NCBI GenBank assembly: GCA_942159475.1
Contig: OW804094.1
Coordinates: 58,958,966 to 59,022,965 of the forward strand
Length of the DNA: 64,000 nt
Direction of reading: 5' to 3'
DNA from: Sthenelais limicola
Lineage: Eukaryota > Annelida > Polychaeta > Phyllodocida > Sigalionidae
Translations under genes and position numbers: made by a program
The notes under the pieces: model-generated
The model's database searches: none
The model's input: only the letters and a program-made list of their open reading frames with translations
Told to the model about the DNA's origin: nothing
In this document: piece after piece, positions 22,927 to 33,677 of the stretch
Layout: each line of letters starts with the position of its first letter
Numbering within the stretch: the stretch's first letter is position 1

Positions 22927-23555
22927 CTAGCAAAGTACCCGTCCCCCTCTCCCCACACTTCCCCCTCTCCCTCTTTTCCCTCCGTCTCTTCTCTGTCTCT
23001 CATACCTGTTTTTCTCTCCCAGCCCCATCTCTGATTCCCCCCTGCTCCTTTCTCTCTTCCTCATGCTCCCCCTCCTCGCTTTCTCTCCCTTCCCTCTGTC
23101 CCTTTTCATACATCCTCTCCCTCCCCCTCTTCTATTTCCCCTCTCCCTCTCCTTTTGCCTCACTCTCCCCTCCTACACCCTCTTCCTCCCCTCCCCCTCT
23201 CCAATACCCCCACCCTCTCCCACCCCTCTTCTTCACTCTTCCATTCCTCTGCATGTAGTTGGGTACCCCTTGAATTGATGCAGTAGCTTGTGGCTAATGA
23301 CGTAGTATCTCAAAGGGGCTTTCCCAGGCTATAAATAGAGTGAGGAGATCCTGATTTAAAAAAGGCTTCAAAATCACATTTCTACCCCAGATATCTACAC
23401 AAACCACATATGACATCCTGCAGAGAGGGTAGACAGAACTCTACAGATGAATAAAAATGTTTGTAAAACAATAAATTCCGAGAACATGTGAGACAAAGAA
23501 ACCCCTCTTTTCTACCGCCCCTCATAGAAATCACTCTACCCATATATTATATGGA
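22927..23555 (-). mobile_element. non-autonomous Helitron, 629 bp
   Basis: On the minus strand it starts A|TCCATATAATATATGGGTAG and ends GGTACTTTGCTAG|T, the expected TC...CTAG termini between A and T. Ends and interior match the 920-bp Helitron at 56,390-57,309, including GGGTTTCTTTGTC, GATTTTGAAGCCTTTTTTAAAT, CTATAAATAG/CTATTTATAG and a long polypurine block. The subterminal hairpin is eroded here. There is no RepHel coding sequence. Confidence 0.75.
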
Positions 23556-24089
23556 TTATATAAATAGGTCATGATTTGACCGGTCTTGAACCAGTGGTTG
23601 ATGGTGGTGATGAGACTGGGCCAACCAAGGCATCCCTTTTCACCTCCAAGACAATATAGTGTTCAATTACATGGTGTGGGTTTTGGGTGCCAAATTGTTA
23701 GTTTTCTGTCTGTGGTTGATATAAGATTGGTCCTCCTCTCTTCTGAAGATGGAACCCAAAGGACACCCCACTAAAGACCATGTCATCATCTACATGTCCC
23801 AATTCTCATCATTCCACTTGTCTAGTTTGTATGGTAGTAGTATTGTTGCTCCCAGCCACTTTGGCATTTATGGAAGACCTGACTCTCATATATTGAGGCT
23901 ACTCTATCATGTATAGTTTGGATAGGATTGGGCCATGTAGTGTATGTATCAAAGGTTGCATTCTTTCATAGGATTTGTGTATTTTCCCGGATGAGGGCCT
24001 GGAACAATCAGGGACAAGCAGGGAACAGTCTATCTTCAGACAGACTGTAGTGATCTGTAGACCTGTCTAAAACATGTAAGGGTGGTTCT
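23556..24089. other. interior of Harbinger-like element
   Basis: No gene or clear repeat. It separates the inserted Helitron from the right-hand subterminal array. Confidence 0.4.
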
Positions 24090-25175
24090 GTAGATCCATT
24101 TGACAAAGATCATTGATAAAATGTCTAATCAAAGTGCTCTTAGAGCCTAATCACGTGGTTAAATTGTGTAGATAAATGGTTCCAAAAATAATATCTATTG
24201 CTAAAGATTTGGGGTTTGAATTTTGGGTTTGACCTTGAATGACGACCTTAACCTTGATAATCAAAGGTCCTTGATAAGATGGTTAATGGAAGTGCTCTCA
24301 GAGCCCTATCACATGCTTCAATTGCGTAGCCAAGGGATACTTACTTTAAGAGGTACATACCTATTTCTATAAGTTTAGATCTAAATTTCTGGTTTAACCT
24401 TGGAAATGGTGACCGTGACCTTGACAAAGGTCATTGATAAGTTGGTTAATGGAAGAGCTCTTGGAGCCCTATCAGATGCTTAAATTTTGTAGTTAAGGGA
24501 TAAATAGTTCCAGAGATATGTATCAATTACTCAAATTTTCACGAGAATTTCAGCTTTGACCTTGAAAATAGTGACCATGACCTTGACTAAGGTTATTGAT
24601 AAGATGACTTATGGAAGAGCTCTCAGAGGCCTGTCACATGCTTAAATTTTGTAGTCAAGTAATAAATAGTTCCAGAGATACATACCTATTATTCAAATTT
24701 ACATCAAAATTTCAGGTTTGACCTAGAAAATGATGACCTTGACCTTGACAAAGGTCATTCATAAGATGGTTAATGAATGTGCTATTGGAGGCCTATTAGA
24801 TACTTAAATTATGTAGCCGAGCATTACTTGCTTCCAGAGATACATACATATTGCTAAAAGTTTAGATCAAAATTTCTGGTTTGACCTTGGAAATTGTGAC
24901 CTTGACCTTGACAAAGGTCATTGATAAGATGGTTAATGAAAGTGCTCACAGAGCTCTATCAGGTGCTCAAATTTTGTTGTTGAGGGATAAATATTCCCAG
25001 AGATATGTATCAATTACTCAAATTTTCACCAAAATATCAGCTTTGACCTTGAAAACAGTGACCATGACCTTGAAAAAGGTCATTGATAAGATAGCTAATG
25101 GAAATGCTCTCAGAGGCCTGTCACATGCATAAATTGTGTGGCCTAGGGATAAATAGTTCCTGAGATACAGGCTTG
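24090..25175. repeat. 162-bp subterminal tandem array, seven units, with TGACCTTGA boxes
   Basis: The word TTGATAAG or a close variant recurs at 24,113, 24,271, 24,434, 24,596, 24,758, 24,921 and 25,083, giving a period of 158-163 bp. Most units contain TGACCTTGACAAAGGTCA or a close variant, that is the nuclear-receptor extended half-site TCAAGGTCA next to a second half-site in opposite orientation. Two more units lie in inverse orientation near the left end (20,350 and 20,512). Divergence between units is moderate, so the array is not recent. Confidence 0.85.
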
Positions 25176-25514
25176 TATATTTAAATTGGATTTAACCAAA
25201 ATTTAGAACAGAGTGAAAAGTAAGCCATGGTTACTATAGCAACGCACATTCCAATGACACCTGGCATGGGTTCTTTTTCTTTCCTGTGATGTCACTTACT
25301 ACTTATATGCAAAAGGTTGTCATTTTTCCCTATTGTCCTATTTTTATAAGGGAAAATAGGATGTCACTTTCCAGAATGTTGCTATTTTTTGTACTTCAAG
25401 GTCATATATGGTGACCTTGACCTTGATCAAGGTCATTGATTTGAAGTCTGCAGATAGCCCTTATATACACCTTCATTATACCCAAGTTTGGTCACATTCC
25501 TGATAACAGTGTAG

Positions 25515-25720
25515 AAATGGGACCCTAAAAACCTAATTTCTGCTAGAGTACAAAAAAAACACAAGTTACCATGGAAACGTTCCATTTGAACCCCAAATCA
25601 CCGATGGCCAGATGGCAGACAAGTAGATTCTGATGATTCAAACTCCGTAGTATCAAAAAATCACCACCGCGAAAAATCCCCAGGGGGGGGGGAGGGTTTT
25701 GGTACCTGGCCCATGGTCTA
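25515..25720. repeat. right terminal inverted repeat
   Basis: Mirror of 20,069-20,275. A TGACCTTGACCTTGATCAAG box lies about 80 bp inside it at 25,413. Confidence 0.85.
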
Positions 25721-25723
25721 TAA

Positions 25724-25892
25724 GCACAATACTCGAAGGGATCAGCTCCCTGAATAACACCTTTGCCTTGTGTGCTAAGTCAACAATTCCCCAGCCGGGG
25801 TATGAGTATGTCACGATTTCAATACTATTTTCAATGTAATCAATTAGATGTCTCCCCCTGGAGTCGGATAGGACTAGTGTTAGACGTTCCAT
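25724..25892 (-). pseudogene. SGNH-hydrolase-like protein, N-terminal part (split by transposon)
   Basis: The frame begins near MERLTLVLSDSRGRHL. LSDSRG matches the block I Asp-Ser of SGNH/GDSL hydrolases (catalytic Ser in the middle). Further on is SYPGWGIVDLAHKAKVLF, where the family has its Gly-containing block II. It stops matching at SSIVLI, where the 5.65-kb element is inserted, and the continuation GGICDF is at 20,068. Similar SDSRGR proteins can accompany mobile elements in marine invertebrates, from memory and not checked. No promoter or splice site was identified. Confidence 0.5.
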
Positions 25893-26005
25893 GTCTACTT
25901 TCTAACCTTCGCTGCCTGTGGGAAATTAATAAGCATTTTGTAGTTACCCTTTCAAACATAATTCAATAAATATTTGCAATCAATATGTTCATGAGCATTG
26001 ATTAA

Positions 26006-26227
26006 TTAGGGAATTTCCAATTCTTCGCTGCATATACCCTTGGAGTAAAATACATAGAGAAAGAGGTTGTGAACATCTAAGGTACTATGTGCGCCGCCGC
26101 CTCCACGGGGGTAACCACAGATATGTTGGCACCTCCCCACAAGGGACCGGTCATCCCCTTCATCCCTATACCCACAACACATGTTGGCCAGTATAGCAAT
26201 AGCCATGCCTCCAATAAGCCTTTGCAT
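26006..26227 (-). pseudogene. unassigned coding remnant related to 26.7-26.9 kb
   Basis: The stretch around GGCGGCGGCGCACAT and CTCTTTCTCTATGTATTTTA recurs, inverted, at 26,729-26,855 on the plus strand. There a 50-codon frame reads VVKAAAHMVFKEYLL and MLFLYVFYSK. The same LFLYVFYSK string is read here on the minus strand. The two pieces therefore look like diverged copies of one coding sequence in opposite orientation. I do not recognise the protein. Confidence 0.35.
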
Positions 26228-26991
26228 TTTAAATGATTTTTTAAAAAAGAAATTTAATCAAAACTGATACCACAACTTTTGGAAATGCTCCTAATCATCC
26301 TTAAATACATCATAACCCTATGAACAGCAATTGGACCCTTTATGAGGAACCTGTGATGCCATGGAGTCTACTGCCAATACTGGGCCCACCACAATACAAG
26401 GCTATATATAACACCATTTTTTACAATGTTGTCGCAAACTGTCGCTCATACCAATCATACCAAGTGGTTAAATGTAATATGCTCTTTACTATATTGTGAG
26501 TTCATGTCTCCCCCATTATTCCAAAGTATTTAAAAATGGGAAATAAAACAAGTTCCTTTAGTAGTTCCTTTAAGAATAGCCATAGAGACATGGGGAAAGT
26601 ACCAAAATGAAGGTCTCCTTGTGTCCAGTATGACTGGCACAGGGCGCAAATGCTATATTGGATAACTTAAGGACTTAACTGTCCCCTGTCCTCAAGATCT
26701 TCCACTGGAGTATGTATAGAGGTGGTCAAGGCGGCGGCGCACATGGTGTTCAAAGAATACCTATTAGATAAGCCTAGTGGCCCAAGTCTGGGCCAGAATC
26801 AGCAGGAGGTATTTATCACCGATAAGATGCTCTTTCTCTATGTATTTTACTCCAAGATATACCTAAAGAGTCTTCCTCAAAGCCTTTGAATCTGTCTGAA
26901 TGGCGTAAACCTGTCACACTACAGGGCCCATAACATTGGGTGCCGGTAATGAAAGCCTGCTATTCTTCACTGCTTGGCCTACTCCACCGCT

Positions 26992-27135
26992 TGGCCTGCA
27001 GAGGGTAATCGCCTGGGAAAGGCATGGATGAAAATCAGGGATAGGATACATGCTGCGGTGGAAAAGAGAAGACAACAGATGGAGGAGCTAGAGAACGCCG
27101 TTGGAGGCGAAGAAGAGGACATGGATGAGTTTTAG
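26992..27135 (+). pseudogene. LINE ORF1 C-terminal remnant (end of NADAR domain)
   Basis: The frame reads WPAEGNRLGKAWMKIRDRI and ends EEEDMDEF then stop. It matches the last 50 residues of the full ORF1 at 58,542-59,957 (WPAEGNRLGKAWMRLREKI ... EEEGMDEW). The NRLGKAWM block is the final motif of the NADAR domain, so this copy also descended from a NADAR-bearing ORF1. The 5' break falls exactly at the Trp. Confidence 0.8.
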
Positions 27136-27178
27136 AGGTCTGATTGGTGTATTTGGGTTTGTATAGTGGTCTTCAATC

Positions 27179-28870
27179 ATGTTAACAATGGATGATAACG
27201 ATAAAAATTCTATTTACTTGGCATCATTAAATGTAAACGGTTTGGGGAATATAGTTAAAAGAAAAGCCGTATTTGAAATTTTAAAAAGTCATAAACAATG
27301 TATTTTTGCTTTGCAAGAAACACATAGCGATCCATCTAGCGAGAAGATATGGGCCCAGCAATGGGATGCCCCAGTACACTTTGTGCATGGTACCACCAAC
27401 TCGAGAGGAGTAGCCCTATTATTTCCAAAAAATGTCGATATAAAGATAACGGAGAAAGGTGGTGATTGTGATGGCAGAATAGCCTTTGTAGATTCTATTC
27501 TTGGTGAAAAAAATATAACTATTATGTCGGTTTACTTACCAACGAAAGATAGATATAAGAGCCAGGTAGAAGTGTGCAAAGCTATAAAAGAAATGTTACT
27601 CACGAAGAGTGAAAGAAGTGTAATATTAATGGGTGATTTTAATATGAGCCTGAGTGATTTTTCTAAGGAGTCTACTCCAGCGTATATACACCAGGCCTGT
27701 AATGAAGGGGTAAAAGAAGTGTTTGAGTTAATGAAAAGCTTAGAGCTTAACGATGTAATTAAGGAGTTAGATAACTCTAAAGACAGTATTACGTGGAGAA
27801 GAAAGGCGCAGAACTCGAGACTTGATTATATTCTTGTAGATGACTCAATAAGACCGCTGGTTAAAAGTCAGGAGAGATCAGAATTTGAGCATTCGGACCA
27901 TTTCCCAATTAAGATAGAGATCATGCTAGAATCATCAATAAGAGGTCCAGGATTTTGGAAGATGAACAAAGCATTAATGGATGATGAAGAATATGTCGAG
28001 TTTATGAAAGAGAAATTAAATAATGCTATCAAAAACCATGAGTCCCTAAATAGTAATCAGTTGTGGGAGTTCTTGAAATTTACAGCAAGGTCTGAATCTA
28101 TAAGTTTTTCAAAGAAAAAAGCTAAAATGAGAAAAAAACATGAGAATGAGCTGAGAGAACGGCTAAAATGCATTGATGAAATGACTGTATGTGATGATAA
28201 CATAATAATGGAAAGAGACTCTATCAAGGATGAGATGAAAATGAATGGGTTGGCCAGGGCACAGGGAGCGTTGGCGAGGAGTAGAGCTAAATGGCTCGCC
28301 AAAGGTGAAAAACCAACTAAATATTTTTTGACCTTGGAAAAGAGAAATTATAGCAGAAAGGTAATCTCACAGTTGTTAATAGACAATGTTGAAATCAGGT
28401 CGGGTAAAGAAATTCTCAATGCCAAAAAAGAGTTCTACCAAAAGTTGTATAAGCAACAGCATGAAGATGAGAGTAGACAGGAAAATTATATTAAAGCTGT
28501 TCCCTCCCCTGTCAAGTGTTCTGAGGAAGAAGAGATACGTCTTGGCAAATGTATTGAAAGAGACGAAATATGGAAAGTTATGGAATCAGTTAAAGGCAAC
28601 AAAGCCCCCAGATCGGACGGGTTGACAATTGAATTCTATAGATGTTTCTGGGACGTGTTGTGCCCTGTATTTTTACGCATGATAAAAAGGTGCAAAGAAG
28701 AAAAATCCCTAACCCTCGAAATGTATAGAGGCATTATTTCTGTTATACCAAAGAAGGAGTGTGATTTGATGTTAATTAAAAATTGGAGGCCGATGGCGCG
28801 CTCAACACCGATTACAAAATATTATCTAAAGTTTTGGCCGAGAGAATTAAAAAAATCATTCCAAAGCTAA
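27179..28870 (+). pseudogene. LINE ORF2, endonuclease and start of reverse transcriptase
   Basis: The frame starts 43 bp after the ORF1 stop. It encodes an APE-type endonuclease (LNVNG at about residue 17, QETHSD, MSVYLPT, LMGDFNMS, TWRRK, EHSDHFP near residue 241) that nicks target DNA. A linker (ARAQGALARSRAKWLAKGEK) and the first RT blocks (RSDGLTIEFYRCFW, IKNWRP) follow. Relative to the minus-strand copy, one base is missing just after NWRP (about 28,796), which throws the frame into a nonsense tail ending at 28,870. The true frame resumes as LNTDYKILSK in the next fragment. Confidence 0.85.
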
Positions 28871-29807
28871 TTAATGAAGACCAGGTAGGATTTGTACAAG
28901 GAAGGTACATAGGTACAGCTATCAGAAGAATAGAAGACTCGGTTAATTATCTTGAATGTAATAAGGGGAGCGGCCTGATTGTGTCCCTGGATTTCCAGAA
29001 GGCATACGATTCCATCTCGTGGAGGTTCTTGGTAAAATGTTTGAGAGATTTAAACGTGGGAGAAGAATACATAGAGTGGATTGAAATTCTCTTAGGTAAC
29101 TCTAGGGCATGTGTAATTAACAATGGGTACACTTCAGAATGGTTTTCAGTTGAAAGGGGGGTAAAACAGGGAGATCCAATTTCGTCATTATTGTTTACTA
29201 TTGTAGTAGAGAAACTGGCCGAAAAATTAAGAACAAGCCAGGAGTGTGAAGGCATATATATCGGCAACAAGGAAAATAAGGTGGTACAATTCGCCGATGA
29301 CTTAACTATAATGGCAAAGAACGAAAATGCAATGTGCGAAATGTTTAACATCATAGATGAGTTTGGCGCGGTTTCTGGTTTAAAATTGAATGTTAATAAA
29401 ACCCAGGGGTTTAATGTAGGGTATGTAGAACTGCATGAACCAATTTCTCAAAAGATTAACTGGGTGAAGGAATTGAAAATCCTTGGCATAATTTTAACGT
29501 ATCCGCATAACAAAGCCAAGCAGAATGAGCTTAACTTCGAACCAATTCTAGATAAGGCCAATAAATGCATATCTCACTGGCGTCGTAGAGACATCTCCCT
29601 GAAAGGCAGGGTTCTGATTGCTAATGTTTTAATTATGCCGCTATTTGTATACGCAGCGAATGTAATAAGTGTAGAGAACCATTACATAGTCTCGTTCCAG
29701 AAAAAGATAGAAAAATTTATCTGGAAGAATGCTAAGGTCATGGTTGCATGGAAATACATGTGTCAGAAAACAGAGGATGGTGGCTTGAATGTACACGACG
29801 TTGCTCT
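28797..29807 (+). pseudogene. LINE ORF2, reverse transcriptase core
   Basis: Continuation after the one-base loss. Visible RT blocks in order: TDYKILSKVLAERI, DQVGFVQGRYIGTAIR, VSLDFQKAYDSISW (motif A), GVKQGDPISSLLF (motif B) and VQFADDLTIMAKN (motif C, FADD). Thumb-like LKGRVLIANVLIMPLFVYAA and WKYMCQKTEDGGLNVHDV follow. All polymerase Asp residues are present. At about 29,805 the sequence jumps, losing about 40 codons that the minus-strand copy retains, and shifts frame. Confidence 0.85.
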
Positions 29808-30818
29808 TGTTCTTGCTTTTACGATGATTTGCTAACATTATGGAATAGATTCTATGCGCTGAAAGGTCCCTTTTCTAAAAAGGAAGTTTTATGTGAGAAG
29901 ATTTGGAAAAATAATTTCTTAAATTTTGAATGTAAAGTAGAAAAATGGACGGAATGGAAACAAAAAGGAATAGGTACTATAAACGATTTGGTTATCGACA
30001 ATAAGGTCTAAAAAGTTGTACAATTCCAGACAGAAAATGGCATTAGGGTCAATTTCATGGAAAGATTCCAAATCAGAGATGTTATACCTAGGAGTTGGTG
30101 GATCATGCTAAGCAGTGGAGAAGAAATCAATTTCCGCCCTGAACTAAAATGTCGATTCAAAGATAAGAGTGTCAATATTTTGTGTACAACCGCCAAAGAA
30201 CTGTATACTGCTATTAAATCAGAAGTAGTCAAAAAGGAAGAGCGAAATGCCATATGGATAAAAATGTTTGCTGAAAAAGGTATTGATATCTCAAAAGTTG
30301 ATTCGTCTGAGTGGTATAATATTCCTTATTCTTGTACTAGAAATGTCAGGCTTCAATCTTTCCAGTTCAGAGTAATAAATAGACTCATTGTATGCAACCA
30401 AAAACTGGTGAAGTTTGGTCATAGATTGACAAATAGATGTGATTATTGTGATGAAGTTGATGACTTGTTCCATTTCTTCGTCGACTGCGAAAATGTAAAT
30501 AATTTCTGGCATACGATGATAAACTGGGCGAGCAGGAACAGGTGGCTCGACTGTGAGATAATTGACGACATTAACACCGCTCACCTTATTCTGGGTATCC
30601 CTTCTCAAGATGCTAAGCATAGAAGGTTGAATTTTATTATCTTGAAGGCCAAGTTCTACATTTATAGGGTTAGACTGTTTCAAAAGAACAAAGTATGTTT
30701 TTTTGAGTTTCTAAGAGAGGTCAAAATTGCCTTAAGAGCCCTGAAAGATAGTGCGAGATTCGGCCCAGTTAACGAAAAAGAGTTTGGCTTATGGGAGGGG
30801 TTTTACAACCACTTATAA
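29808..30818 (+). pseudogene. LINE ORF2, C-terminal zinc-binding region
   Basis: After the internal deletion the frame reads CFYDDLLTLWNRFY and continues to NKV, where a TAA (30,009-30,011) replaces a Lys codon seen in the sister copy. It then runs open from 30,012 to 30,818. The end carries CDYCDEVDDLFHFFVDC, a CX2CX7HX4C zinc knuckle typical of L1/Tx1-type ORF2 proteins, and finishes WEGFYNHL. With the upstream lesions this makes at least three inactivating changes in ORF2. Confidence 0.85.
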
Positions 30819-31170
30819 ATAAGTCTGATTCTACGGTTGAAAATAGTTTGATAGTGTTGATGTCATAAAGTAGTTTACAGAGTAGTAAAGAAAAAGTGGG
30901 ACAAATTCTGATTGGAGTATTTTATTAATCTGTAATTAAATATACGAGCTAGAGTAACGATAATGTGTTCAGATAAAGGGTAATAGGTTCCCCTTTTGAC
31001 ATAGTCCCTGATGAAGTAACAACTTGAATTATTGACGGATGTTCTGATTATTTTCTTCATTCATATATTGGTTTAAATTAGAAGAAACGTTGTAAACTTT
31101 GTACCGTTTCTCACTGCTGACTTTGTCTACTTCAGAAATAAAGACCCGGTGTAGGGGAAAAAAAAAAAAA
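30819..31170 (+). terminator. LINE 3' UTR with polyadenylation signal and A-tail
   Basis: Non-coding; AATAAA at about 31,137 followed 20 bp later by a run of about 14 A. Marks the 3' end of the retrotransposed copy. Confidence 0.75.
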
Positions 31171-31978
31171 ATTAAACTTGTTGTGACGTAATAATTATTT
31201 GTTATATAATAATTGAGATAAGACTAGAGCAATATATAACATTATATAATGGAGAAATATGAAAAATGGACAATATTTGCCGGTCATACTCATACAAAAT
31301 GGGTAAAAATGGCAATTATACAGAGTTGCGTAATGTTACATAGTAATTATGCAATAAATTTTTATAATAAATAATTAATTAAATAATTAATTAAAATTAA
31401 TTAAGAGACAGAGGCACCAGTGCCCTGTAATTTTACGCAATACCTTGCGTAATTAAAGTAACTAAATTATGCTAATTAGAACAATTAAGTGTGATTCTGT
31501 GTGCGACCACTGGGTCGCAAAGTTACTTAATGTTACCTAATGTTACGTAACTTTAAAGATACAATAAAGATCAGAATAATTGCATGGATTACGAGCATCG
31601 TAAATTCCTGAAATGGTGGTTGATGAAAATGGTTAAGAATGTTATGTGAAGTTACGTAATGTTACGTAATAAAGATTTAGTAAAATAATTTTGACTTTTG
31701 AAGTGCTGACCTGCAAAGGCTGGGACAGGTACATTTCTTTGCATCCGTGTGAATGCAGGCCGTAATTGGCGTGTCCAAAATTAAGAAGAGGAGGAGATCC
31801 GGCGCTCTGGTGTCGCAACGTCGCCGTGGCGAGTGCGTGTAGAAGCGTCAGCCAGATCTGACCTACTTAAAAGTATGATGGCTGCCATGGTTGGGCAAAT
31901 GTATGGCAGCTCTGGTTGCTTTTAGGTTAGAACAGGCGGCGATTGCCTAAGTTAAAACATATGGAAGTCTAAAGTTGC
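31171..31978. other. AT-rich non-coding stretch
   Basis: No gene. TTAATTAA-type words and repeated GTTACGTAATGTTAC phrases (31,330, 31,430, 31,525, 31,655) give a loosely repetitive texture. Confidence 0.5.
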
Positions 31979-32350
31979 TATAGTCTGTCCGAAAAGTACT
32001 TGACACGTGATTCCTTAGTTCCTTTAAGGGGAGGGAAAAGTGGGGGATTGTTGACTTCAAACCTTTGCCCCCTGAATCGCCGTTTGCGACCGACCATGGC
32101 CGTCTGGACCAACCATGGCCAAATATACAGCTGTATTGTATTGTGCTGCCTCTGTTCTATGTGCAGCAGCTGTTGTTTTGCTTAAAAGGAAGGAAGAGCT
32201 GGTTATACTGGCCCTATTTCTCCATGGTTGGAGCGACTCGCTTAGGTTTGACAGGTTTTTGTCATAAATAGAAATACAAAATCTCCCACTTTTCCCTCCC
32301 CTTAAAGGGACTAAGGAATCACATTTCAACTACTTTTCAGATAGACTATA
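31979..32350. mobile_element. MITE, Tc1/mariner-like, with ~68-bp terminal inverted repeats
   Basis: Left TATAGTCTGTCCGAAAAGTA and right TACTTTTCAGATAGACTATA are inverted complements. The match continues inward through GTGATTCCTTAG, CCTTTAAGGGGAGGGAAAAG and GTGGGGGAT. TA flanks both ends (31,979-31,980 and 32,349-32,350), consistent with TA target duplication. The interior has a CCATGG-centred inverted similarity and no transposase. Confidence 0.85.
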
Positions 32351-33677
32351 TAAAAAGAAGGTTTTTGATGCTAGGGCATAGGGAAAAAGCCCAAGATAGG
32401 TGTAAAAATTAAAGGATTAAGTCAAAGAGATAATGGTAACCGTTGTCTAGCGGCTTCGGGAGGTAAACATTACATTAGGAGGGGAAGTTAGGCTTCAGCC
32501 GACCTAATATTCACGGGTTTCTAAACCCTTGTAATAAAATAAGAAAAATAAAAGAAATCAATCACGATCAGAACAGGCTCTGATTTGATCATAAAATGTT
32601 ATTTTTTTCTATAAAAAATAATATATTTCACAGAAGCTTGTGGGCGATATTAGGCATATTTTAAGAAACACTGTTCATATGGGAAATGTTGAGATGTAAT
32701 CAGGCTGGATATGGCAATGAGCTGAGGAGGCACTGGGGAGAAAATGTGAGTGGTCCCACCGAGCAGTGTGCATTGACCGAACAATGGGCCGTTTGAGGCA
32801 TGTTGAGCTATTGGAGCTATTATCCGCTTAGGGTCTTGTCCCTTTACATCTTATGCGGTATCAATTTCATTAATTCATAACAAATACCTGTACCTAAGAC
32901 AATACCAGCCTACAATAAAAGACCGAGGTACAATATCAAGATGTTTTACGTCCTATGAGTTCTGCTTTACACCTTTTTGGCCTCGCTGCTAGACTTTTCA
33001 GGGGCAACGAGATAGAACATACAACTGACAAATACAATACAGATACAGTTACAGTTACATAGGCACATACGACCTGTCCAACAGCTGGATCCTATTCAAG
33101 TTATGGATTATAGGTACAATATTTGGAAATATTGCACTATTCCCGACCCCATGGTATTTTAGGATAGAATAACTTGGAATATTAGAAATTGGATGTCAGT
33201 AGAACGTTAATATATCTCTGCTCGTGTCAGTACATTTTTTTGATTCTTCAATAGGTTTATAAATAATTAGAAAAATTTCAATGACTGTCATGATTTTGAA
33301 CTACGCGCAGGTGTTTGTTTTTATATACATCTATCGTAGGTGCTTATGTTTTAACATTATCGATATATCCATATCTCGTGTTAATTTTACATCATTATTA
33401 TATTTATGTGGACAGATTGTCACTAAAAATTTCTTTGAAATTTGTAAAATAGAAGGAAATCATTAGAAAATCAGCGAATTCTGAGAATACTGTACTTGTA
33501 CACAATGTTTTGTCTGAATAAAAATCTTAAATACAAATACAATGCTCTAGCCTCTTGGATATAATATTTCCATTTGGCACCCTTACCCTTCACCCTACCA
33601 TGAATTTTGTCCCCATACTGAATTGCTCGAAATCTTTTACATAGTTCTTTCAAAAAACACAATTTGATATAACATGT
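32351..33677. other. non-coding stretch
   Basis: No gene or clear repeat could be supported. AT-rich sequence with short frames only. Confidence 0.45.

Larger units (their letters stand above)
20066..25723. mobile_element. PIF/Harbinger-like non-autonomous element, 5,652 bp with TAA duplications
   Basis: The left end (from 20,069) TAGACCATGGGCCAGGTACC and about 200 bp inward are the reverse complement of 25,520-25,720, with few differences. TAA lies directly outside both ends (20,066-20,068 and 25,721-25,723), the 3-bp duplication typical of PIF/Harbinger. Inside each end are 162-bp subterminal units in inverse orientation: about two on the left and seven on the right. No intact transposase is visible. 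Contents from left: Helitron fragment, unassigned sequence, a decayed reverse transcriptase (minus), a second Helitron (minus), then the right array. Confidence 0.75.
26985..31170 (+). mobile_element. L1/Tx1-like LINE, 5'-truncated copy
   Basis: Copy on the plus strand containing the last 48 codons of ORF1, a 43-bp spacer, a mutated ORF2, a ~340-bp 3' UTR with AATAAA (31,137) and a poly-A run of 14 or so (31,157-31,170). It is clearly of the same family as the minus-strand element at 53.6-60 kb; the ORF2 proteins align end to end. Target duplications could not be fixed because the 5' end is truncated inside ORF1. Confidence 0.85.

Noticed and set aside
22927..23278. Frames with Arg/Glu/Gly or Pro/Leu repeats
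   Set aside because: Same low-complexity Helitron cargo.
24881..25132. 83-codon frame MTLEIVTLTLTKVIDK... across the subterminal array
   Set aside because: The repeated peptide is only a translation of the 162-bp units.
20069..25720. TA (mariner-type) target duplication for the large inverted-repeat element
   Set aside because: TA also flanks the GACC ends, but restoring one TA leaves a stop/frameshift in the split gene, while a TAA duplication restores the frame exactly.
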